From Pseudomonadota bacterium (GTDB lineage Bacteria; Pseudomonadota; Alphaproteobacteria; Caulobacterales; Caulobacteraceae): a DNA stretch of 64,000 nucleotides. How positions within the stretch are numbered: the first letter of the stretch is position 1; each line of letters starts with the position of its first letter. The stretch lies in the NCBI GenBank assembly GCA_018241995.1, contig JAFECT010000013.1, positions 1-64,000 on the forward strand, read 5' to 3'. The position numbers and the translations under genes were made by a program. Positions 47,167 to 55,444 of the stretch are shown here, one piece after another. A model generated the notes under the pieces. That model saw only the letters and a list, made by a program, of their open reading frames with translations. It made no database searches and was not told the DNA's origin.

Positions 47167-47811
47167 CTAGCGCGGGTAGCCGGCGCGATTTCGATAGGCT
47201 TCAGGCGTGAAGGTCTGAGCGAGCGTCGACCTGTCGAACATCGATGCGCTCGGCAGGTCGTGGCTCAGCACATAGGCCTTGGTCTCAAAGAACACCGGCT
47301 GCCCAAAGGCATTGCGCGCCATGGTCTCCGCCAGCAGCACCCCGTCGGCGTCGACGGTATAGGTGCGGATGTCGTCGGCGTCGGTGATGCGGATACGGTC
47401 GGCCTTGCCGTAGGGCGTGTCGACCTGGCCCAGCCATTCCATCTTCAGGATCGGCTTGGCGGTGTTGATGCCGCAAGCGCTGTCGGCGCTCTGGGCGTTG
47501 TCGCTCTCCACGCCATCGCTCATCGTGCGCGTCACCGCGGTGCGGGCGTCGCAGTCGGCGACGATCTGAGCCGCTGGCACCTCAACCCGATGCTTGGCGC
47601 CGCTGTTGAACTCGGTTCCGTAGACCTCTTTCGTCTGGCCGCCCTCCAGCGTGAGCCGGTTCCAGTTGTAGATCGCGTAGGTTCCGCGGTTGGTCTTGGT
47701 CCGCTGCAGCACCGCGTGCGCCTTGGCGCTGGACGCCGGATCGACCTTGTCGCCGCATCCCGCCAGCAGCACGCCCGCGAGCGCCAGCGTCGCCCATCCC
47801 CTGATCGTCAT
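47167..47811 (-). CDS. Lipoprotein of unknown function
   Basis: A 214-residue protein with a lipoprotein signal, lipobox LAGC near residue 19. The mature part looks beta-rich (YAIYNWNRLTLEGGQTKEVY, DRIRITDADDIRTYTVDADG) with two cysteines (ADCDART, DSACGIN). The frame opens with TTG 47820, but ATG 47811 is better placed relative to GGAGGA. It begins five bases after the stop of an aspartic protease gene, so the two are likely co-expressed. Confidence 0.75.
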   Translation of the reverse strand: MTIRGWATLALAGVLLAGCGDKVDPASSAKAHAVLQRTKTNRGTYAIYNWNRLTLEGGQTKEVYGTEFNSGAKHRVEVPAAQIVADCDARTAVTRTMSDGVESDNAQSADSACGINTAKPILKMEWLGQVDTPYGKADRIRITDADDIRTYTVDADGVLLAETMARNAFGQPVFFETKAYVLSHDLPSASMFDRSTLAQTFTPEAYRNRAGYPR

Positions 47812-47816
47812 GTTCC

Positions 47817-48929
47817 TCAATCCTCCAGCCGCAGCACGCGCTTGCGGTTGTCGATGGACCAGCTCTTGAAGCGGCGCAGGAAGCTCTGGCCCAGCAGCAG
47901 CTGGCCCTTGCCGGGCGAGACCGAGGCGGTGACGTTCTTCACTTCGCGGCCGCCGACCTTCAGCGAGCGCAGGTTATAGACCATGGCCGGCACACGGGAG
48001 CCGTCGGCCAGGATGGCGTGGCCGGAGCCCAGGTAGTCGCCGCCGCCGAGCTTGCCCTTGCGCATCAGTTGCTGCGCCACGTCTGAGGACAGCACCACGT
48101 CGGTCGCGCCGCTGTCGACCACGAAGTCGGCCTCGACCGCGCCGTTCAGCAGCACCGGCACATAGAGCACGCCGGGGCCGGGCTTCAGCTGCACCAGGGT
48201 GGTCCCCGGCGGCGCCGGCAGGGCCGAGCCCGCGGTCTGGGCGCCCGAGGCGTCGTCCGCGGACGCTTCCGCCGCCTGGCCCATGCCCTGTTTGATGCGG
48301 GCGATCTGGTCGGTGAAGTAGGGCGTCGAGCCCTGGTCGACCAGCGACCGGTCGAAGCTTTCCAGAAGCTCCAGCGCCTCCTGCTTCTTGCCCTTGCGCA
48401 CCAGCTGGTTGGCCAGCGACCCGCGCACGTCCACCAGCCGCGGTACGATCTTCAGCGAAGCCTGGTTGGCGGCGATGGCGCCGTCCAGGTCGCCGGTGGC
48501 GTCCAGGCTGATCGCATAGCTGGCCCAGAAGTCGTAGGTCGACACGCCCAGTGACTGGGCCTTGCGATAGTAGGGCAAGGCCTCCTTGTGGCGGCCGTCC
48601 TTGGTCAGGGTGATGGCCAGGACCGCGTTGGCGTCCGCGTCGTTCGGGTACTTCTTCAGATAGGCGATGTAGTCGGCCTCGGCGCAGGCGAGGTCTTCGT
48701 CGCGCAGGCAGGCCTTGGCCTCGGCGACGCTGGCGTGACCCTCGGGCAGGGCGTTCAGCGGGATCACCCGCGCGCCGTACTTCAGATAGACCCAGCCCCC
48801 GACCGCCCCCAGGATCGCCACCAGGGCCACGACCAGCAGGCCCGGATTGAAGCCGCCCTTGCGGCGCTTGCCGCCCGAGGTGCGATGGATCATCAGCGGC
48901 GTGTCGCCGTTCGGCTCAGGCGCGCTCAT
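47817..48929 (-). CDS. Membrane-anchored TPR protein with retropepsin-like aspartic protease domain
   Basis: A 370-residue protein: basic cytoplasmic N-terminus, membrane span (LLVVALVAILGAVGGWVYL), TPR-like helices (about 65-200), an Ala-rich linker, and a C-terminal single-lobed aspartyl protease domain with FVVDSGATDVVL (catalytic DSGA), SGHAILADGSRVPA, and LLLGQSFLRRFKSWSIDN. Such clan AA proteins act as dimers, here in the periplasm. The C-terminal domain is closely similar to that of the next gene (49063). Confidence 0.88.
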   Translation of the reverse strand: MSAPEPNGDTPLMIHRTSGGKRRKGGFNPGLLVVALVAILGAVGGWVYLKYGARVIPLNALPEGHASVAEAKACLRDEDLACAEADYIAYLKKYPNDADANAVLAITLTKDGRHKEALPYYRKAQSLGVSTYDFWASYAISLDATGDLDGAIAANQASLKIVPRLVDVRGSLANQLVRKGKKQEALELLESFDRSLVDQGSTPYFTDQIARIKQGMGQAAEASADDASGAQTAGSALPAPPGTTLVQLKPGPGVLYVPVLLNGAVEADFVVDSGATDVVLSSDVAQQLMRKGKLGGGDYLGSGHAILADGSRVPAMVYNLRSLKVGGREVKNVTASVSPGKGQLLLGQSFLRRFKSWSIDNRKRVLRLED

Positions 48930-49062
48930 CGGCCGGCCTCGCGGCGCTCATCGGCGCGCCTCGTCATCTCAGTCAGCACGCCATTCCCCCAACGCCGGCT
49001 ACGGGGATCAGCCTAGCCTCGGCCAGGGCGCATCGGCAAGCGAACGCGCGTGGAGTGCGAGC

Positions 49063-49716
49063 TCAGTCCTGCAGCACCAGCACCCGGCGCCGGTTGTCGA
49101 TGGACCAGCTGCGGAAGCGCCTCAGCACGTTCTGCCCCAGCAGCAGCTGACCAGGGCCATGGCCGGACTGGATCACCGCGCTGACATTCTTCAGCTCCCG
49201 CCCGCCGATCTTCAGCGAGCGCAGATTGTAGATCCTGGCCGGCACGCGGGACCCGTCGGCCAGGATCGCCCCGCCCCCGCCGCGGAAGTCGGTCGCGGTC
49301 AGCTTGCCCGCCCGCATCAGCGCCCGCGCCATCTCGGCCGACAGGCAGACCTGGGTCGCGCCCGAGTCGATCACGAAATCGGCGGTGACCACCCCGTCCA
49401 CGGTCACCGGCGCATAGAAGCCGCCCATGCCGCGGCGCAGCGGCACGGTGGTCACGCCGTGGGCGTAGGAGGCCTTGGGCTGGGGTTCGTGCGCCGGCAT
49501 GAAGCGGTGCAGCATCGGCATCTGGTCGAGCACGTCGCCGGCGTCCTCGCTCGACTGGGAGACCTCGGCGAAGGGGCCGTTTGGCGCGATCAGAGCCGCA
49601 CAGCCGTGCAGCCAGGTCCACATCCCGGCCGCGCCGCAAACGGCGGCCAGGGCCAGGCTGAACAGACCAGGCGCGTAGCGGACGCGCACACGGGAGGAAG
49701 GCGGCATCGGCGACAC
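49063..49716 (-). CDS. Membrane-anchored retropepsin-like aspartic protease
   Basis: A 217-residue protein: one N-terminal membrane segment (GLFSLALAAVCGAAGMWTWL), a linker, and a clan AA aspartyl protease domain with FVIDSGATQVCL, GAILADGSRVPARIYNLRSL and LLLGQNVLRRFRSWSIDNRR. It is a paralogue of the C-terminal part of the protein at 47817 without the TPR region. GTG 49716 has AGGGA at 8 bases and is preferred over ATG 49707. Separated from its paralogue by 133 bases on the same strand. Confidence 0.85.
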   Translation of the reverse strand: MSPMPPSSRVRVRYAPGLFSLALAAVCGAAGMWTWLHGCAALIAPNGPFAEVSQSSEDAGDVLDQMPMLHRFMPAHEPQPKASYAHGVTTVPLRRGMGGFYAPVTVDGVVTADFVIDSGATQVCLSAEMARALMRAGKLTATDFRGGGGAILADGSRVPARIYNLRSLKIGGRELKNVSAVIQSGHGPGQLLLGQNVLRRFRSWSIDNRRRVLVLQD

Positions 49717-49885
49717 GTCCGAAATCCCTGTCGAAACGGCGGCCCCGCCGAGGCTCAATCTAAGCGCTGGCCAGGCGCCGCGCCATGCGACATGCGGCGC
49801 CCAGATCGCGGCGCCAGGCCAAGCTTTGCGGGAACGGATCGCCCGGCGCCGCGCTTCCTTCCCAGGAGGCGTCGTCGGAGGCCCC

Positions 49886-50431
49886 ATGTCCATCCAAGAT
49901 CAGGATCGCGGCCTGCCGGTCCACATCGAGCAGACCGTGAGCGCCATCGCCAGCCTGCACGAGCAGCACCGCGCCGACGCCGCGCCCATCCAGCAGGTGG
50001 TCGAGGGCGTCACCCGATTTGTCGCGAGGCCCCGCTTCGCCGGCTTCGTGGCCGCCTTCCTGCTGGCCTGGGCCGTGGTCAACCTCGCCCTGCCGCACCT
50101 GGGGCTCAAGGCCTTCGACCCCTGGCCCTACGAGGGCCTGCAAGGCATCGCCTCGGTCGGCGCCCTGTTCCTGACCGTCTTCATCCTGATCACCGAGCGG
50201 CGCGAGAACGAGCTCAGCGACCTGCGCGAACAGCTGACCCTGCAGCTGGCCATCAGCGCCGAGCAGAAGTCGGCCAAGGTGATCCGCCTCCTGGAGGAAC
50301 TGCGCCAGGACCTGCCCAACGTCCGCGACCGCGCCGACCCCGAAGCCCAGGACCTGGCCAACCCCGCCGATCCCCAGGCCGTGTTCGACGCCCTGAAGCA
50401 GTCGCAGGAGGATGGGGAGGCTTCGGCGTAG
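49886..50431 (+). CDS. DUF1003 family membrane protein
   Basis: A 181-residue protein with two membrane spans (FAGFVAAFLLAWAVVNLAL and LQGIASVGALFLTVFILI) flanking a short loop with FDPWPYEGL, then RRENELSDLREQLTLQ and a long helical cytoplasmic tail. This is the DUF1003 pattern; function unknown. GGAG lies before ATG 49886. The end overlaps the frame of the next gene, but the true starts do not overlap. Confidence 0.88.
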   Translation: MSIQDQDRGLPVHIEQTVSAIASLHEQHRADAAPIQQVVEGVTRFVARPRFAGFVAAFLLAWAVVNLALPHLGLKAFDPWPYEGLQGIASVGALFLTVFILITERRENELSDLREQLTLQLAISAEQKSAKVIRLLEELRQDLPNVRDRADPEAQDLANPADPQAVFDALKQSQEDGEASA

Positions 50432-50492
50432 GCGCCAAGGTTTGAAACGCGCGCCGATCCGGTCCAATCGAGGCTCGGAGACGGAGCCCGCA

Positions 50493-51116
50493 TTGAAAAC
50501 AAATCCGCTCGATATCCGCGACGCCGCGCCCGGCGACCTCGACGCCCTGATCGCGCTTTACGAGGGCGCGTTCCTGCCCAGCGAGCGCAAGCCCAGCGCC
50601 GTGATCCGGGCCATGGCGAGCAACGGCGCCTATCGCGTGCGGATCGCGCGGGTCGATGGCGCCTTCGCAGGCTTCGCCATCCTGTTCCGCTTTCCGGGCG
50701 GAGGTCTCGCCCTGCTCGAATATATGGCGGTCGAGCCCGGACATCGCGCCCGCGGCGTCGGCCAGGCGCTGTTCCATGACGCGACTGGCGCCGTCGCCGC
50801 CGACGAGACCCTGATCGTGGAGGTCGAGGCCGACACACAGCCGTGCCCCGAACAGGCCGAGCGCATCCGCCGCAAGGGCTTCTATCGCCGCCTCGGCTGC
50901 CTGGAAGTCGAGGGGCTGGGCTACCGCGTGCCCCTGCCCGGCGACCCGCCGCCGATGAACCTGCTGGTGCGGCGCCCTGCCCGCGGCGCGCTCGACCGCG
51001 CCACGCTCAGCGACTGGCTGGCGCGCCTCTATCGCGACGGCTACCACACCCCGGCGGACGACCCGCGCCTTGTCGCCATGCTGGCCGCTCTGCCGGAGCA
51101 TACGCGACTGGTCTGA
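50493..51116 (+). CDS. GNAT-family acetyltransferase
   Basis: A 207-residue protein with a GNAT core: LDIRDAAPGDLDALIALYEG, LALLEYMAVEPGHRARGVGQ (acetyl-CoA loop) and RIRRKGFYRRLGCLEVEGL. Substrate unknown. TTG 50493 is chosen because GGAG lies 6 bases upstream and translation then begins right before the domain; no ATG is available nearby. Confidence 0.82.
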   Translation: MKTNPLDIRDAAPGDLDALIALYEGAFLPSERKPSAVIRAMASNGAYRVRIARVDGAFAGFAILFRFPGGGLALLEYMAVEPGHRARGVGQALFHDATGAVAADETLIVEVEADTQPCPEQAERIRRKGFYRRLGCLEVEGLGYRVPLPGDPPPMNLLVRRPARGALDRATLSDWLARLYRDGYHTPADDPRLVAMLAALPEHTRLV

Positions 51117-51184
51117 GCGAAGGCGTCAAAACCGCTTGCGGCCGCGTCACGCTTCTGGGCGAGATCGGTCCGTAGTTCCGAAGG

Positions 51185-51721
51185 ATGCGCCCCGTGAAGC
51201 CCGCTTGCGCCCTCACCGCCCTCTTCTGCCTTGCCGCCCTGCCCGCGGCGGCCGCGCCTGCCGATCCGCTTGGGCCTGCGCACGCCGGCAAGGTGCAGTG
51301 CTTCCAGCCCAACATGATCCGCAAGACCTGCCACTCCATCGGCGCCTACAGCTTCGAGGGCGGCAGGATCGCCAACCGCGCCCAGATCCTGATCCCCGCT
51401 CAGATTCCGCTGGTGATGACCCTGACCAGCCCGGTCACGATACGCGGCCAGGCCGTATGCGGCGCGATCCGGGCCCAGGACTTCACCACGGCCACCTTCA
51501 CCGCCAACGACCAGGCCGTCACCGAAGACTCCACCAAGCGCCTGCGCGAGGCGCTGGCCTCGGCCATGGCGGCGATGGTCGGCAAGGAGGTCTGCACCAC
51601 CCTCACCGGCAGCGGCGAGAACCTGCGCGCGGAGGCGACCATCGACGGCGCGCCCAAGCCGGAGCTCGGTCAGGACGTGATGTGGGTCGCCCCCGCCGAC
51701 GGCTATCGCGTCGCGCCCTGA
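51185..51721 (+). CDS. Exported protein with four mature cysteines, unknown function
   Basis: A 178-residue protein with a signal peptide (CALTALFCLAALPAAAAPAD). The mature region has GKVQCFQPNMIRKTCHSIGA and later VCGAIRAQDF and KEVCTTLTGSG, so two disulfides are likely. It ends VAPADGYRVAP. No family recognised. It is followed 10 bases later by a MmcQ/YjbR gene on the same strand. Confidence 0.72.
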   Translation: MRPVKPACALTALFCLAALPAAAAPADPLGPAHAGKVQCFQPNMIRKTCHSIGAYSFEGGRIANRAQILIPAQIPLVMTLTSPVTIRGQAVCGAIRAQDFTTATFTANDQAVTEDSTKRLREALASAMAAMVGKEVCTTLTGSGENLRAEATIDGAPKPELGQDVMWVAPADGYRVAP

Positions 51722-51731
51722 CCGGCGCTCC

Positions 51732-52115
51732 ATGGCCACGCCCGAAGACGTCCGCCGCCTCGCCCTGGCCTTGCCTGAGGCCTCCGACTGTTCCGGCAAG
51801 GGCCTGTCATTCGAGGTCGCCGGCAAGGGCTTCGCCTGGAGCTGGAACGAGCGGGTCGAGCCGAAGAAGCCGCGCGTGCCCAGGCTCGACGTCCTGGCGG
51901 TACGGGTGGATCCGGACGCCAAGCAGGCGATCCTGGCCGCCGACCCGGAGCTGTTCGAGACCGACCCGCACTATGACGGCTTCCCGGCCGTGCTAGTGCG
52001 ACTTTCGCGCGCAGACGAGGCGACCCTGAAGGGCTTCCTGGTCGGCGCCTGGGCCCAGCGAGCGCCGAAGAAGCTGTTGCAGGCCAACGATCTGAAAGCT
52101 CTGGCCGGGCGCTGA
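51732..52115 (+). CDS. MmcQ/YjbR family protein
   Basis: A 127-residue small protein with the family pattern: EDVRRLALALPEASDCSGKG, FAWSW, LAVRVDPDAKQAILAADPEL, FETDPHYDGFPAVLVRL, and a C-terminal AQRAPKKLLQ. The fold resembles MmcQ/CyaY-like DNA-binding proteins; the cellular role is not established. Probably co-transcribed with the preceding exported protein. Confidence 0.85.
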   Translation: MATPEDVRRLALALPEASDCSGKGLSFEVAGKGFAWSWNERVEPKKPRVPRLDVLAVRVDPDAKQAILAADPELFETDPHYDGFPAVLVRLSRADEATLKGFLVGAWAQRAPKKLLQANDLKALAGR

Positions 52116-52241
52116 CCGGTTCGAGCCTGACGCCTGATGAACGGCGCCTGACCGCCACCCTCCGAAAGCGTTTATGCGCCGGCGGTCATTGCTCGCTCCA
52201 TGGGCTCGGAACACCGGGCCCCGAGTATCAAGGAGCGTATG

Positions 52242-52994
52242 ATGCGCATCAGCAAGCAGTCCCTTCTGGCCGCCGCCGCCGGCGCCAGCCTTCTCGCCGC
52301 GGGCGCCGTCGCCCACGCCCAGCAGGCGCCCGACCGGAGCGGCTGGGACCAGTCCCGCGGCCAGGAACAGGGCCAGCCCCAGGCCGCCGGCCAGAGCTGG
52401 GATCAGCAGCAGCAGTGGCGTTCACATCGCCAGGGTTCGGGCGAGCGTTCGGGCCAAGGCTCGGGCCAGGTTTCCCAGGCCCCGGCGCAAGCACCGTCTG
52501 AGGCCCCCTCGCAAGCCTGGAGCGGCCGCGGTGACGGCTCCCAGGGCGACTCTCAGGACGGCGAACAGTCTCGCGCCGGCTACGGCCGCGGCGAGCGCCA
52601 AGGCGCCGGCCGCGACGGCGGTTACGAGCGCGGCGGTCAGGATCGCGGCGGTTTCGAGCAAGGCCGTGGCGGCTATGAGCGCGACCGCGGCTACGGCCAG
52701 GACGAGCAGGCCCGCGGCGGCTTCGATCAGGGTCGAGGGGACCTCGAGCGCAGCGGCTATGGCCGGAGCGAGGACCGCTTCGACCGCGACGACCAGCGCG
52801 GCTGGGGCGGCGGCTACGACCGCGGCTATGGCGAGCAGCGCGATTGGCGCCGGCGTCATCACAAGCCGGTCTGCCGCATCGGCGTCTTCTACCAGCGCGG
52901 CTCCTACTGCGCGACGCACCGGCGCGAGGCCCTGCCCCCGGGCGCCTACGCCCCCGACCGCTCCGGCGGCTACTGGGATCGCCGCGACGACTGA
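52242..52994 (+). CDS. Exported low-complexity protein rich in Gly, Arg, Tyr, Asp and Gln
   Basis: A 250-residue protein: signal peptide (LLAAAAGASLLAAGAVAHA), then a Gln/Ser/Gly-rich region (SRGQEQGQPQAAGQSWDQQQ), then imperfect repeats of the form (Y/F)(E/D)(R/Q)GRGG or GYxRG over about 80 residues, and a short conserved-looking end with two cysteines (CRIGVFYQRGSYCATHR). It would be largely disordered. AAGGAG precedes two adjacent ATGs (52239, 52242). No family recognised for the repeat part. Confidence 0.75.
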   Translation: MRISKQSLLAAAAGASLLAAGAVAHAQQAPDRSGWDQSRGQEQGQPQAAGQSWDQQQQWRSHRQGSGERSGQGSGQVSQAPAQAPSEAPSQAWSGRGDGSQGDSQDGEQSRAGYGRGERQGAGRDGGYERGGQDRGGFEQGRGGYERDRGYGQDEQARGGFDQGRGDLERSGYGRSEDRFDRDDQRGWGGGYDRGYGEQRDWRRRHHKPVCRIGVFYQRGSYCATHRREALPPGAYAPDRSGGYWDRRDD

Positions 52995-53022
52995 TCGGCC
53001 TTGAAAGCCCGATACGACCTTG

Positions 53023-53050
53023 CGCCCCCTCCCCTCGCCGGGAGGGGGCG
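53023..53050 (+). terminator. Terminator-like hairpin after the low-complexity protein
   Basis: CGCCCCCTCCC (53023-53033) and GGGAGGGGGCG (53040-53050) form a perfect 11-bp stem, 29 bases after the stop. The following bases are TTCGCC, not a U-run. The remaining 205 bases to the sulfotransferase gene contain a more AT-rich patch near 53105-53125 that may hold its promoter. Confidence 0.6.
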
Positions 53051-53255
53051 TTCGCCTGCCTGGCGCGGCGCAAAGCGTCGCCGCATTTCCGCCCCCTCGA
53101 TTAAACCTTTGCAAGAATGCGAATTTCCGCTGGCCCTCGCCCTACGCTGGTCTTAACAGCGCGCCCTTCATTTGACCGACCCGTGGTATGCGGAAAGGCG
53201 GAAGTGGTCCGGGAGGGCCGCCCGACCGTACCTGCCGCGGGAGGAGGAGCCACAC

Positions 53256-54191
53256 ATGACCGCCACCGAACTTACCCGCGACGCTGCTGAAGCCGTCGCC
53301 TGGCCGCGCAAGACCCGCGACCTGCACAATCATCACATGGACTCCACGATCTGGGATCGCTTCGCCTTCCGCGACGACGACGTGATCGTGGCCACCTACG
53401 GCAAGTCCGGCACCACCTGGACCCAGCAGATCGTGGGTCAGCTTGTCTTCGCCGGGCGCGAAGACATCTCGATCCACGAAATCTCGCCCTGGCTCGACCT
53501 GCGCATCATGCCGCCCGAGATCATGGGCATGCTGGAAGCCCAGGAGCACCGCCGGGTGGTCAAGACCCACCTGCCGCTGGACGCCCTCACCTTCTCGCCC
53601 AAGGCCAAGTACCTCTACATCGGCCGCGACGGACGCGACGTGCTGTTCAGCCTCTACAACCACCACGCCCGGGCCAATCAGCTGTTCTACGACGTGATCA
53701 ACGGCACGCCCGGCCTGCAGGGCGCGCCGCTCGACCGGCCGGACCCGGACATCAACCGCTATTTCCGCACCTGGGTGAACGAGAACGGCAAGCCGTTCTG
53801 GCCCTACTGGGAGAATATCCGCACCTGGTGGGCGGCGCGGGACCTGCCCAACGTCAAGCTGGTCCACTTCGCCGACCTGAAGGCCGACATGGAAGGCCAG
53901 ATGCGCGCCATCGCCGACTTCCTGGGCTGCGAGATCGACGAGGCGCAGTGGCCTAAGATCCTGACCCACTGCTCGTTCGAATGGATGAAGGCCAACGCCG
54001 AACGCATGAGCCCCTTGGGCGGCGCGATCTTCGAAGGCGGCGCCCAGGACTTCATCAACAAGGGGACCAACGGCCGCTGGAAGGACGTGCTGACGGCGGA
54101 AGAGATCGCCGCCTACGAGCAGAAGGCGGTCGAAGAGCTCGGCCCGGAATGCGCGGCCTGGCTGAAGAGCGGGACGCTGGCCAAGGCCTGA
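53256..54191 (+). CDS. Sulfotransferase (PAPS-dependent)
   Basis: A 311-residue protein of the Sulfotransfer_1 family. The PAPS 5'-phosphosulfate loop is VATYGKSGTTWTQQIVGQL, the 3'-phosphate site is YLYIGRDGRDVLFSLYNHH, and the C-terminal FINKGTNGRWKDVL matches the cytosolic sulfotransferase GxxGxWK motif. It moves sulfate from PAPS to a hydroxyl or amine acceptor, here unknown. GAGGAGGAG precedes ATG 53256. No PAPS-synthesis gene lies nearby. Confidence 0.9.
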   Translation: MTATELTRDAAEAVAWPRKTRDLHNHHMDSTIWDRFAFRDDDVIVATYGKSGTTWTQQIVGQLVFAGREDISIHEISPWLDLRIMPPEIMGMLEAQEHRRVVKTHLPLDALTFSPKAKYLYIGRDGRDVLFSLYNHHARANQLFYDVINGTPGLQGAPLDRPDPDINRYFRTWVNENGKPFWPYWENIRTWWAARDLPNVKLVHFADLKADMEGQMRAIADFLGCEIDEAQWPKILTHCSFEWMKANAERMSPLGGAIFEGGAQDFINKGTNGRWKDVLTAEEIAAYEQKAVEELGPECAAWLKSGTLAKA

Positions 54192-54211
54192 CGTCCGAGA
54201 GCAGGTCGGCG

Positions 54212-54237
54212 CGCCTTTCGCCACGCGGCGAAAGGCG
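54212..54237. terminator. Hairpin between convergent genes
   Basis: CGCCTTTCGCC (54212-54222) and GGCGAAAGGCG (54227-54237) form a perfect 11-bp stem around ACGC, between the ends of the sulfotransferase and DUF4328 genes; it could terminate both. Confidence 0.65.
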
Positions 54238-54247
54238 GGCCTGACGG

Positions 54248-54955
54248 CTAATCGAAGACGTTGCGGCTCACCGCCGCCGCCTGGCGCTTGGTGATCTCGC
54301 CCACGATCCGGATCAGGCAGACGACGCCCGCGATCAGCATCACGTCGTAGAGTCCCCAGACCACGCGCAGCTCCAGCACATTGCCCGCGTTCGTCGCCGA
54401 GCCGCCGAGGCGGAACAGGAAGTTGCCGACGAACGAACCGCCTAGCCACAGGCCCCACCAGAACCGCAGCAGCCCCGGCGTGTCCTGGGTCTTCCAGCGC
54501 ATCGGCTCGGTGCTGATCTTCCAGGTCTCGTCCATGGCCTGGAAGGGCTTCCACAGATTGGCGATGGGGATGAAGTACCAGCCCACCGCCCAGGCGGGGC
54601 TGACCTCCTTGTTCTTGGCCAGCTTCTTGGCCGTCGCGTTGGCCTGATAGATCCAGACCGCGACCAGGATGATCGTGCCGATCATCACCGCAAGGCGCAG
54701 CAGGAACGGCAGCGCGAGCATCGCGCCGAGATCGCCGAGCGTGGTGCTGAGGTCGAACAGGTTCGCGGCCGTGTCCGGCGACAGGCCCGACAACTGCTGC
54801 ATCGCCACGACCTGGCTCAGCAGCTCGAGCGCGAGCGTCGCGCCATAAATCCAGAGGACGATGACCGTCGCCTTGCCGAGGCCGGTCGGCGGGCGCACGG
54901 CGGGGCGTTTGGGCGCGTCCAGCGGCGCCTCGATCGGAGTTTCAACGGCGCTCAT
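54248..54955 (-). CDS. DUF4328 family membrane protein
   Basis: A 235-residue inner-membrane protein with about five hydrophobic segments. The DUF4328 signature is VSPAWAVGWYFIPIANLWKP followed by FQAMDETWK. Function unknown. ATG 54955 overlaps the stop of the DUF805 gene (ATGA), and upstream reading-frame sequence is only DUF805 antiphase. Confidence 0.85.
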   Translation of the reverse strand: MSAVETPIEAPLDAPKRPAVRPPTGLGKATVIVLWIYGATLALELLSQVVAMQQLSGLSPDTAANLFDLSTTLGDLGAMLALPFLLRLAVMIGTIILVAVWIYQANATAKKLAKNKEVSPAWAVGWYFIPIANLWKPFQAMDETWKISTEPMRWKTQDTPGLLRFWWGLWLGGSFVGNFLFRLGGSATNAGNVLELRVVWGLYDVMLIAGVVCLIRIVGEITKRQAAAVSRNVFD

Positions 54956-55386
54956 GCGAACTGCCCCGCGACGCGCTCGGCCGCTCCGGGCTTGGGCGAA
55001 GGCCCGTGCTTGTTGGTCCAAGGCTGGCTGTCCAGGCAGCCCATCACCACAAACGCGAACAGCGGCCCGATGCCGGGGATCACGGTGACCAGCACCAGCC
55101 AGCCGGTCATGTCCTGATCGTGCAGCCGCTTCACACAGGTGGCCAGGTGAATCCACAGCGTGGCGCCGAGACCAACAAGGCCAAGCAGGGCGAAGGCCAG
55201 CCCCGCGATACCGAAGATGGCCTCACCCTCCGGCATGCCTTTCCCCACTGCGCTGTCCAGGGCGCTGAGGCCAAATGCGGCCCCGAATCCCACCGCGGCC
55301 ATACCGACGATGATGAGGCGCGACAGCCACCACTCGGAGCGGCGAATTCGTCCGTGAAATCCAAATAGAAACTGCCGCCAATCCAT
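54952..55386 (-). CDS. DUF805 family membrane protein
   Basis: A 144-residue protein with the DUF805 opening (FLFGFHGRIRRSEWWLSRL), three or four membrane spans, and the loop VKRLHDQDMTGWLVLVTVIP that typifies the family. Function unknown. It overlaps by four bases with the DUF4328 gene, so both are made together. Confidence 0.88.
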   Translation of the reverse strand: MDWRQFLFGFHGRIRRSEWWLSRLIIVGMAAVGFGAAFGLSALDSAVGKGMPEGEAIFGIAGLAFALLGLVGLGATLWIHLATCVKRLHDQDMTGWLVLVTVIPGIGPLFAFVVMGCLDSQPWTNKHGPSPKPGAAERVAGQFA

Positions 55387-55444
55387 GCATGCCCCCCAAA
55401 AGACGAATGCAACCTAGCCGCTTAAGTTCTGCCGCGCCAAGGGC

